Source: Chitinophagaceae bacterium (GTDB taxonomy: Bacteria > Bacteroidota > Bacteroidia > Chitinophagales > Chitinophagaceae). Taken from it: DNA of 6,042 nt. Where the stretch lies: NCBI GenBank assembly GCA_020846105.1, contig JADLEN010000191.1:1-6042 (forward strand), in the 5' to 3' direction. A program made the position numbers and the translations under genes. The notes under the pieces are model-generated. The model saw only the letters and a program-made list of their open reading frames with translations, was not told the origin of the DNA and did not search any database. Shown here one piece after another: positions 1-5,979 of this stretch; within the stretch, counting starts at the first letter, position 1; each line of letters opens with the position of its first letter.

Positions 1-493
1 AATGCTCAAACCAATACGACAGCTTGATAAGCAATTTATTCTTCAACACACCAAGTTGCACCGAACCTTCGGGCCACATATCCCGTACTTCAAAAACGAA
101 TTTTTTGCGCCGGATTTTTTTGGCCACCAAACCCAAAAAACCAACGGTAATAGGGCCTGAAGATGCTACTGCTACATCGTACCGCAACCGAAATACATAG
201 TATACCGCCAGCACGATGTATTGCAAAAACCGAAAAATACGCTTTAGCGTACTGTCCTTATTGGACTGTGGCACATTGAGCACTATGACATCGATACCAT
301 CAATGGCAAAATGCTGACGCCAACCTTTAAATGCTTCAATATCGCTTTTATCGTAAGGCGATGTAATAACGGTTACTTCATGCCCTTCATCTACCCAGCG
401 GCGACACATCTCATACACACGTGTACTCCACCCACCTTTTGTGGTGCCGAAGTATTGGTAGAAATAGATGATTCGCAATTTTTCTGAACGCAT
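1..493 (-). CDS. WbuB-like GT4 glycosyltransferase, N-terminal part (cut by window edge)
   Basis: I translated this frame by hand from the ATG at 493-491. It stays open for 164 codons to the left edge, so the C-terminal half, including the donor-binding E-x7-E region, lies outside the window. The N-terminal Rossmann-like domain shows FYQYFGTTKGGWSTRVYE at residues 11-28, then GHEVTVIT at 37-44 and FEVRDMWPE at 134-142. The YYQYF...GG..R.YE start and the (D/R)xWP motif are typical of the WbuB-type GT4 group (Glyco_trans_4_4 domain), which adds amino or deoxy sugars to undecaprenyl-linked glycans in the cytoplasm. A hydrophobic stretch at about residues 88-104 (LQYIVLAVYYVF) could be membrane-associated, which is common in these enzymes. 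The gene starts 16 bases after the ATP-grasp stop, so it is probably in the same operon. No Shine-Dalgarno motif precedes it. The family is fairly sure; the sugar is unknown. Confidence 0.85.
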   Translation of the reverse strand, partial: MRSEKLRIIYFYQYFGTTKGGWSTRVYEMCRRWVDEGHEVTVITSPYDKSDIEAFKGWRQHFAIDGIDVIVLNVPQSNKDSTLKRIFRFLQYIVLAVYYVFRLRYDVAVASSGPITVGFLGLVAKKIRRKKFVFEVRDMWPEGSVQLGVLKNKLLIKLSYWFEH

Positions 494-509
494 AGACAGG
501 AGCTGGAAT

Positions 510-1391
510 TTACAATGAAGGAAGCTGAAGTAATTCGCCTACTTTATAATCATCTGCATTATTTAAGAACGGACCATGGGCGCCTTCCGGGAACATGGTG
601 ATTTCGCCAAAGAAAATGCGATCGTCGTGCAAATACAAATCCACCCTGGCGAATAAAAAATCCTTACTAAGTTTTCTAACCACTTCCAGCATTTCGTTGA
701 GCTGTGCTGGCTTGGGTACCTCTTCTTTGGCAATGGCATAACAAATGCTGAAATCGAGTTTCTGCCAGTTGATATCGTAGTACGCCCTTTCATGTTTGGT
801 AAAACGGCCAATGTCAATTTGCACAAAAGCTGGCTCACCATTGAAGCAGAAAAACTTATAATCTTCAATATTGTACCGCAGAAAAGACTCACACAAAATA
901 GCTGGCGGAATGTTTTTATACTGATACTCCCGGCTCAGATAAAAGGCATTATAACCCAACCAACGATTGAACTTTTTTCTCGTTAGTGCAATATCTAACG
1001 TTTGCTTATTGGTGCATACCACATTCCAGCCAGAACCGTGGTTTGTTTTCAATACAAACTTTTCTGGCAATTGCTCAAAGGGGATTTCTGTAGCCGTGTT
1101 GTACACGCCCAACACGGGTATCAGGTATTGTTCACCTATTTTTTCTTTTACATATTCCCGCACTGCTACCTTATCCGCCACCAAAGTGCCCAAAGGGTTT
1201 TGATGATGCATTTTCAGGTAATTGAGCTTCTCATTGAAAGAACGTGGATGCTCCAAATTCATGTCGTAAAATGGAGCATTAAATCTTTTAAAAGTGAGGT
1301 ATGTGGTAAGAATATGGAAATGCTTATCCGGCAGTTGTATGAATACATACCGGCAAAGCAAATAGTAAATATGACGTAAGAAATCTTTCAT
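510..1391 (-). CDS. TupA-like ATP-grasp amidoligase
   Basis: A 293-residue protein with the full set of TupA-like ATP-grasp motifs. In order these are SFNEKL (51-56), ADKVAVREYV (72-81), LIPVLGVY (90-97), FVLKTNHGSG (112-121, nucleotide-binding lysine and Gly-rich loop), DYKFFCFNG (177-185), FARVDLY (247-253) and FFGEITMFPEGA (260-271, metal-binding acidic residue). The family is named after TupA of teichuronopeptide synthesis and is common in capsule and LPS clusters, where it is thought to join an amine or amino acid to a carboxylate with ATP. The substrate here is unknown. I chose the ATG at 1391, ten bases after the upstream stop. An in-frame TTG at 1424 would add 11 residues and overlap the previous gene by 23 bases, which is less convincing. 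It sits between two GT4 genes, so it probably acts on the glycan or on a precursor sugar. Length and motifs look intact. Confidence 0.87.
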   Translation of the reverse strand: MKDFLRHIYYLLCRYVFIQLPDKHFHILTTYLTFKRFNAPFYDMNLEHPRSFNEKLNYLKMHHQNPLGTLVADKVAVREYVKEKIGEQYLIPVLGVYNTATEIPFEQLPEKFVLKTNHGSGWNVVCTNKQTLDIALTRKKFNRWLGYNAFYLSREYQYKNIPPAILCESFLRYNIEDYKFFCFNGEPAFVQIDIGRFTKHERAYYDINWQKLDFSICYAIAKEEVPKPAQLNEMLEVVRKLSKDFLFARVDLYLHDDRIFFGEITMFPEGAHGPFLNNADDYKVGELLQLPSL

Positions 1392-1401
1392 GTGCTTGAA
1401 C

Positions 1402-2499
1402 TTATTTTCCCGAATACTGATCAATCAATTGATGATACTTATCCGCAATCTTTTTCATATTCACTTCGTAATTGGCATACGATTCAATAAAAGCACGGTT
1501 ATCATTCACTGCCTTTGATAATACTTCGGGTTGATGATAGAGTGTGATGATTTTATTTGCCAATGAAGCACTGTCGTTTACAGGAATCAATTGTCCGTTA
1601 TCACCATTGCGAACCCAATACCTGTTGCCAGGCAAATCTGTTACCAATGGATAACAACCAGCAGCCATGGCTTCAAACAAGGATGCACTCACCCCTTCTG
1701 TCATGGGCATGCTTACATAAAAGGTGCTGCTGGCCAAATACAAAGGCAAATCATGATTGTGAATGCGGCCAAGAAATTTCACGTCTTGCTGTAAACCCAA
1801 AGCGGTTACATACGCTTCCAATTCCTGTCGCATTACACCATCACCAACAATGAGCCATTCCAGTGCTATCCCTGCTTTTTTGATGGTTGCTGCTGCATCA
1901 AAAATCACTTTGTGGCAATACACCCATGTAAGGCTTCGGGTAACAATTACCCGCACGGGATGCTGTTGTTTTTGTGCGATTGTGGTGAACTGAAACTTAC
2001 GTAAATCAATGCCCTTCGGCATCACCATTACTTTTTGCATATCTGTTCCCACACGTTGCATGTGCTCTGCCATTACAGGTCCCCAGGCATGCAGCACATC
2101 AGCATTGGCAAATGCTTTTTGTTGCAAACGCTTTTTAAGGGGAATGAGGATAGAACCTACAGGAAACAAATCGGTAACGCCTTGCTGTGCCACGGCTATG
2201 GGATGCACACCACTTACAGCCGCAAGGTAGCCATAACTTGTGGTGCGTTCAGCTATAACCATGTCGGGGTGTTCTTGCTTTACTTGCCGGTGTACCTGCC
2301 AAGGCCCCAGTAAAAGAAATTCTATAAAGCGGAAAAATTTTTTCCACCCTGCTCCTTCGCCTTTTAGTTCGTAACTTATGATGTCAAAATCGCCAAATTC
2401 TTTCAACCCATTGATCCAGGTTTGGGCATCGGCTCTAAAAACTTCGCCTAGAAATAATATTTTCCTTTTTTTCTTCAAATTACCCTTTGAATAGCTCAT
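1402..2499 (-). CDS. GT4 family glycosyltransferase (365 residues)
   Basis: A full-length GT-B fold enzyme of retaining family GT4. The N-terminal acceptor domain begins with KRKILFLGEVFRADAQTW (11-28) and lacks the usual GG(A)E/GG loop. The C-terminal Glycos_transf_1 domain has MPKGIDLRKF (160-169), VTRSLTWVY (186-194), LIVGDG (216-221), VKFLGRI (240-246) and the nucleotide-sugar E-x7-E motif at E268/E276 inside MTEGVSASLFEAMAAG (266-281), followed by TDLPGNRYWV (287-296). The TRSLxxxY segment replaces the common GRLxxxKG pattern; I recall a GT4 subgroup with a similar (S/T)RxLxPxY signature. The ATG at 2499 overlaps the end of the previous gene by 20 bases, suggesting translational coupling. 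No Shine-Dalgarno motif is visible. GC content is close to that of the flanking genes rather than the AT-rich pair upstream. Donor and acceptor sugars cannot be told. Confidence 0.9.
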   Translation of the reverse strand: MSYSKGNLKKKRKILFLGEVFRADAQTWINGLKEFGDFDIISYELKGEGAGWKKFFRFIEFLLLGPWQVHRQVKQEHPDMVIAERTTSYGYLAAVSGVHPIAVAQQGVTDLFPVGSILIPLKKRLQQKAFANADVLHAWGPVMAEHMQRVGTDMQKVMVMPKGIDLRKFQFTTIAQKQQHPVRVIVTRSLTWVYCHKVIFDAAATIKKAGIALEWLIVGDGVMRQELEAYVTALGLQQDVKFLGRIHNHDLPLYLASSTFYVSMPMTEGVSASLFEAMAAGCYPLVTDLPGNRYWVRNGDNGQLIPVNDSASLANKIITLYHQPEVLSKAVNDNRAFIESYANYEVNMKKIADKYHQLIDQYSGK

Positions 2500-3598
2500 A
2501 ATATGTAGAAACGATTCTTATTACGTTATTTTTACTATAGTTTCTATTTACAAATTCGGAAAGCTCTCTTCCCCATTTGATTTGCAAGTAAACATCCTTT
2601 CCGAGCTTGACCATTTCTTCTGCCAATGTTCTTTCATCATGTGGGGGCACTAGCGCACCCCATTTACCATCGCCAAGTATTTTGGGTATTTCGCCAACTG
2701 ATGTTGAAATAATAGGCTTTTTGTAGATACCTAACTCAAGCACCGAAAGTGGAAGACCTTCAAATCTAGATGATACAACACCTATGTCTGCAGATTGAAT
2801 TAGAGCTGCAACTTCTTTGCATTCGCCTAAGTCAATAACATTATCATTTAATCCTAATTCATTGATTAGATTAATGACCTGCTTTTTATATTCTGGTTGT
2901 ATGTCTTTTCCTGCTAACCATAGTTTGGCATCAGGAATTTCCCTCAATACTTCCTTAAATGATTTTATAAGCGTAAAATGTTCTTTTTCCACTCTGTAAT
3001 TTGCAAGACTCAAAAAAGTAACATTACCCTTTAAAGCTTTAAACCGTTCTAGCTCTGAAAACTGTGGCTCTTTTAATTCCGGATAATTGGGTAGATAAAT
3101 TTTCTTATTCTTTTCAAGAATAATATGAGCTTTAGCCCATTCCAACATTGTTTCACTTACGCAAATGTATCCATCTATCCATTTACCCCACATTTTCACC
3201 CCCTTGTTGAACTTTTCTGAAGATGAGATTCTAGAGCCTAAATGATCGTGCCAAATCACATGTAGGTTTGGTAAAAAAAAATATTTTGCAATTATAGACC
3301 AATATACGCTGTTGGTGTGTGCATGAATAATATCTACCTTTTGTTTTTTTAGAAAAATGATAAATTTTACGAATGCAGCAATATCAAATTTACCATTCTT
3401 CTTTAAACAAATTTTAGGTATATCACTATTAAGTAGAGCGGATCCATAGCCTTCCTCTCTAGAAATTATCATTGCTACTTGAAACGATGTATTTTGATGT
3501 AAATCATTAATCATATTAACAGCTACCCGTTCAGCACCGCCCAGATTGGTTGTGTCTATCATATGTGCTATAGACAACCGTTTTTCACTCTGCATCAT
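2480..3598 (-). CDS. GT4 family glycosyltransferase (372 residues, second of a paralogous pair)
   Basis: A complete GT4 enzyme. The acceptor domain has IAHMIDTTNLGGAERVAVN (10-28), the classic GGAE loop, then IIHAHTNSVYW (90-100) and VIWHDHLG (114-121). The Glycos_transf_1 domain has FLSLANYRVEKEHFTLIKSF (195-214), LWLAGKD (226-232), QSADIGVVSS (268-277) and the E-x7-E motif at E280/E288 (FEGLPLSVLELG), followed by TSVGEIP (299-305). It aligns along its whole length with the gene immediately upstream: HAHTNSVYW against HAHSTSFFW, WHDHLG against WHDHFG, SVGEIP against AVGEMP. This points to duplication or a shared origin. Two ATG codons lie in tandem at 3598 and 3595, and the upstream stop is only six bases away, so the pair is almost surely co-translated. 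The gene is AT-rich (about 35% GC in sampled lines) and contains a run of nine T on its coding strand at 3281-3273. Confidence 0.92.
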   Translation of the reverse strand: MMQSEKRLSIAHMIDTTNLGGAERVAVNMINDLHQNTSFQVAMIISREEGYGSALLNSDIPKICLKKNGKFDIAAFVKFIIFLKKQKVDIIHAHTNSVYWSIIAKYFFLPNLHVIWHDHLGSRISSSEKFNKGVKMWGKWIDGYICVSETMLEWAKAHIILEKNKKIYLPNYPELKEPQFSELERFKALKGNVTFLSLANYRVEKEHFTLIKSFKEVLREIPDAKLWLAGKDIQPEYKKQVINLINELGLNDNVIDLGECKEVAALIQSADIGVVSSRFEGLPLSVLELGIYKKPIISTSVGEIPKILGDGKWGALVPPHDERTLAEEMVKLGKDVYLQIKWGRELSEFVNRNYSKNNVIRIVSTYYELFKG

Positions 3599-3604
3599 GC
3601 ATTA

Positions 3605-4693
3605 TCATTTATTTATTAATATGTTATTATAAACTTCCATAAGCTTAGAACGTACTGCATCTTCTGAAAAATTCGTGGCTACGTAATTCCTTAAATTTTC
3701 AGCTCTTTCTTTCGCAATTTTCCTGTTTGCTAACACATAAGCTAGTGCTTTAGATAACTCAAAAGAATCTCCATATGGTACAATCCACCCCCTATCATCC
3801 CCAATTATGTAAGGCATCTCACCAACTGCTGTACAAACTACCGGTAAACCACAATAACCGTATTCGAGGAGTGCAAGTGGCATTCCTTCAGATTTAGACG
3901 ATAATACCGCCACATCTGCCTGATGTAAGTACATCCAGGGATTATTATTATTTGTAATGATTTGAACTTTGTCAGCTAAATGTTTGGCGTAGATCAATTC
4001 ATTAATCTGCTCAAAGTATTTTTCATCACTTATATTACCAATTAACAACAATTGAATATCGGAGGCTTGCTCTAGGAGCATATGAAAAGCTTCAATTAAT
4101 GTTAAGTGATCTTTTTGTGGTCTAAGGTTAGCAACGCAAATTATCGTTTTTATTCGATTGTTTTTTTCTTGGACTCCAACGGCAGTATTATTGGTAACAT
4201 AATTGGGCATCCAAAATATTGACTTACGACTATTTAAGAGCCAACGCCTATTTGATTTCAACAAATTGTGCGACACACAAAAAACAGCATCGAAAAAAAG
4301 TGAAAATATTTTATAAGGGTAAGGCCTAATTCCCAGATTATTTATTTTCCCTCCAAAATGATCATGCCAAACAATTTTAAACTTAAAAAAAGGCTTGAGA
4401 ATAGTGGGCCAGAAAAAAGAAGTACTGTGTGCGTGTACTAATTTTATATCGTTATTTTTAAAAATGTTGATTAGCTTCTTAAATGCCTTGTAGTCAAATA
4501 CTGTCCTTTTGTGCAATAATTCTACTTTTAATTTCGGATGTATTTTTTCCATCAGCTGTCCATCAACTCCACCTCTAGATACAACAAGAATAACCTCAAC
4601 GCCTTCCAAATTATGAAGTAATGTAGCAAAATTGACTGCCACAATTTCAGCCCCCCCCGCATCTAAATTATCTATCATTTGAATGATTACCAT
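3605..4693 (-). CDS. GT4 family glycosyltransferase (362 residues, first of a paralogous pair)
   Basis: A complete GT4 enzyme. With the start at 4693 it shows MVIIQMIDNLDAGGAEIVAVN (1-21), LVHAHSTSFFW (85-95), IVWHDHFGG (107-115), VANLRPQKDHLTLIEAF (187-203), LLLIGN (215-220) and the E-x7-E motif at E269/E277 in SEGMPLALLEYG, then AVGEMP (289-294). An in-frame ATG at 4762 would add 23 cysteine-rich residues (four Cys). I prefer 4693 because the family, including the neighbouring paralogue, starts a few residues before the ID(N/T)...GGAE strand. No Shine-Dalgarno motif is seen at either start. The GGAE codons contain eight consecutive G at 4658-4651, near codon 12, which could make expression switchable. 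The gene heads the AT-rich pair and follows a 157-base leader. Its sugar specificity is unknown. Confidence 0.9.
   Translation of the reverse strand: MVIIQMIDNLDAGGAEIVAVNFATLLHNLEGVEVILVVSRGGVDGQLMEKIHPKLKVELLHKRTVFDYKAFKKLINIFKNNDIKLVHAHSTSFFWPTILKPFFKFKIVWHDHFGGKINNLGIRPYPYKIFSLFFDAVFCVSHNLLKSNRRWLLNSRKSIFWMPNYVTNNTAVGVQEKNNRIKTIICVANLRPQKDHLTLIEAFHMLLEQASDIQLLLIGNISDEKYFEQINELIYAKHLADKVQIITNNNNPWMYLHQADVAVLSSKSEGMPLALLEYGYCGLPVVCTAVGEMPYIIGDDRGWIVPYGDSFELSKALAYVLANRKIAKERAENLRNYVATNFSEDAVRSKLMEVYNNILINK
4651..4658 (-). repeat. G8 homopolymer in the 5' end of a glycosyltransferase gene
   Basis: The plus strand reads eight C, so the coding strand has eight G. They fall in codons GCG GGG GGG GCT, encoding Ala-Gly-Gly-Ala of the GGAE motif. 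With nine G the next triplet becomes TGA at once. With seven G the shifted frame ends at a TGA about 30 codons later. The paralogue downstream encodes the same Gly-Gly-Ala with GGC GGT GCT and has no run, so the homopolymer is not forced by the protein. The tract itself is certain; a role as a slippage switch is inference. Confidence 0.75.
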
Positions 4694-4759
4694 ACAACAA
4701 ATTTTGCAATTTTCATAGAAGCTGTTTACATTTTTAAAGCAAAGGAATGACCCGTAGCG

Positions 4760-4789
4760 CATTTATAGAGAGAAAAAATGGGGTACAAA
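4760..4789 (-). promoter_or_regulatory. weak candidate promoter in the leader of the GT4 pair
   Basis: On the minus strand TTTG (4789-4786) is followed after 18 bases by TATAAATG (4767-4760). This loosely resembles the Bacteroidetes pattern of a -33 TTTG and a -7 TAnnTTTG, with two mismatches in the -7 box, and also contains a general TATAAA box. A transcript starting just after it would include the ATG at 4693 but not the one at 4762, which agrees with the start preferred for the downstream gene. The region is AT-rich, so chance matches are likely. Confidence 0.2.
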
Positions 4790-4850
4790 TGGAATTGTTA
4801 CAGCTTTCTTAAAAAAGTGAAAAAAGATGAATTTGAGATTCTCATTTGTT

Positions 4851-5978
4851 CTAATTGGGCAACCAGCCTTTGGATCTTAATAGATTGAGCTCTTGACGGA
4901 ACCATTGCTCCAATTGGTAATGGTTGGGATAATCCAAAATCGACTTGACCGGGGCGGCCATCATGGCATCGAATTGCGCCTCAGTAATGCCCAGTTTTTT
5001 AATCACAAACAGCCGGTCGCGGTGGTTTTGCAGCTCCGGTTGCTGCGGTTGCTGCAACGTGGCCAACGCCTCTTCCCTGCTCACTTCACCCGTACTCATC
5101 ATGAGGCAGCTGAGGTGGGCTTTGCGCTTATCAATCCCAAACTTTTTGGGCAAGATGTACGACTGAAAAAAACGAGTATAAATCGATTCGTGATGCTTGC
5201 CTTCGTAGGGCCGGTAGCCCAGTTTTTCCTGAATAATGGCCATCGCCTCGTCTTTGCGAAAGGGCACATAATTGAGGATGCCCACATTTTTGATGCGCAG
5301 CACCAGGTTGTAATACAAAAAACGAGCTACGGATAAATGCGGCAAATGCCGGATGGACTTACTGCCAAACTGCTGTTGCACCGAACGGATGTATTTCCAA
5401 TCGAGATGGCCCCTTGCCCAACTGGGTGGCAGCATGCCCTCGCTGCGAAAATTCATGCCGGATAAAATGTAGCTGACGCCAAACTTGGCGGCAACTTTGT
5501 ATAGGGTAGCAAATATGATATGGTCGGTGGGAATTTCGGCATCGGGCGTTGAGGCTTGCAAAAACGACCATTGCAAATCTCGAAAGGTTTCCCAATCGAG
5601 TACTTCGGTGTACAGGTCAATTCGCAAATGCTGCAGCAGTCGTTCAATGTTTTTTACGGCCAGCTCACTGTTCCAGCCATTGTCGAGATGCACTGCCAAC
5701 GGCCGCAGCCCCAGTTCTTTTACCAACCAGGCCACGTAGGTGCTATCCACGCCACCACTCACCCCAATGATGCAATCGTATTGTTTTCCCTTGCCGGCTT
5801 TTTTAATGGATGAGACAAGCTTCTCCAATTGTTGTTTGGCCAGCTCCGGTTCGGGTACCCGTATTTTTAGTTTTTGTGTAAATGCATGGTAGTAATTGCA
5901 TACGCCATCCGCATCGAACCGGATATCCGGATCGGCGATGTTGTCCATAACTGTTTTGCTGCAAATTTGGTAGGCCAT
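4851..5978 (-). CDS. N-acetyl sugar amidotransferase (WbpG/PseA/WbuX family)
   Basis: A 375-residue PP-loop ATP pyrophosphatase of the N-acetyl sugar amidotransferase family. Visible motifs are YQICSKTVMDNIADPDIRFD (3-22), GVCNYYH (25-31), the ATP-binding loop IIGVSGGVDSTY (70-81), VHLDNGWNS (96-104), IPTDHIIFATLY (149-160), SGMNFRSEG (173-181), and GKHHESIYTRFFQSYILPKK (260-279) with IDKRKAHLS (282-290). Known members (WbpG, PseA) activate an acetamido group with ATP and use ammonia from HisH/HisF-like partners to form an acetamidino group on a nucleotide-linked sugar. The N-terminal zinc-ribbon pattern is incomplete: CSKT and CNYY each keep only the first Cys of a CxxC pair. I chose the ATG at 5978, one base after the upstream stop, because family members begin just before the YQxC motif; an ATG at 6014 would overlap that gene by 35 bases. 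GC is high (about 60% in sampled lines), unlike the next two genes. A short Gln-Pro-rich stretch sits near residues 309-316. Confidence 0.9.
   Translation of the reverse strand: MAYQICSKTVMDNIADPDIRFDADGVCNYYHAFTQKLKIRVPEPELAKQQLEKLVSSIKKAGKGKQYDCIIGVSGGVDSTYVAWLVKELGLRPLAVHLDNGWNSELAVKNIERLLQHLRIDLYTEVLDWETFRDLQWSFLQASTPDAEIPTDHIIFATLYKVAAKFGVSYILSGMNFRSEGMLPPSWARGHLDWKYIRSVQQQFGSKSIRHLPHLSVARFLYYNLVLRIKNVGILNYVPFRKDEAMAIIQEKLGYRPYEGKHHESIYTRFFQSYILPKKFGIDKRKAHLSCLMMSTGEVSREEALATLQQPQQPELQNHRDRLFVIKKLGITEAQFDAMMAAPVKSILDYPNHYQLEQWFRQELNLLRSKGWLPN
5038..5055 (-). repeat. 2 x 9 bp tandem repeat coding for a Gln-Pro stretch
   Basis: The nine bases GGTTGCTGC occur twice in a row on the plus strand. 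On the coding strand they give LQQPQQPEL in the C-terminal part of the amidotransferase, after the conserved PP-loop core and the KAHLS segment. The unit is a multiple of three, so a change in copy number would keep the frame. It is probably a flexible surface linker. Confidence 0.5.
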
Positions 5979-5979
5979 G

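Larger units (their letters stand above)
2480..4850. other. AT-rich two-gene island within the cluster
   Basis: Hand counts of sampled 60-base lines give 13 G+C at 3601-3660, 13 at 4441-4500, 21 at 2881-2940 and 22 at 3121-3180. Flanking genes give 30 at 1921-1980, 32 at 2161-2220, 36 at 5041-5100 and 37 at 5701-5760. The low-GC block holds the paralogous GT4 pair and their leader. Its left limit falls near the 20-base overlap with the next gene, and its right limit just after the amidotransferase stop. This fits import of a glycosyltransferase cassette into an existing locus. No repeats, integrase or insertion-sequence ends were seen at the borders. Confidence 0.55.

Noticed and set aside
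494..509. AGGAG-like sequence between the ATP-grasp gene and the partial GT4
   Set aside because: The AGGAG is on the plus strand (498-502); on the coding strand it reads CTCCT, so it is not a ribosome binding site for the minus-strand gene.
1002..1379. 125-codon plus-strand open frame opposite the ATP-grasp gene
   Set aside because: It is antisense to a gene with a complete motif set; low-complexity Phe/Tyr/Cys-rich translation suggests a shadow frame.
1392..1424. TTG start at 1424 for the ATP-grasp gene
   Set aside because: The ATG at 1391 avoids a 23-base overlap, is a stronger start codon, and the extra 11 residues show no family signal.
4820..4841. Possible terminator after the amidotransferase stop: GAAT/ATTC hairpin followed by T6
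   Set aside because: The stem is only four AT-rich base pairs and the longer palindrome TGAGA-A-TCTCA leaves no workable loop. It is too weak to call a terminator.
4893..5336. 147-codon open frame on the plus strand opposite the amidotransferase
   Set aside because: It lies fully antisense to a well-supported gene, its translation has no recognisable motif, and long antisense frames are common opposite GC-rich genes.
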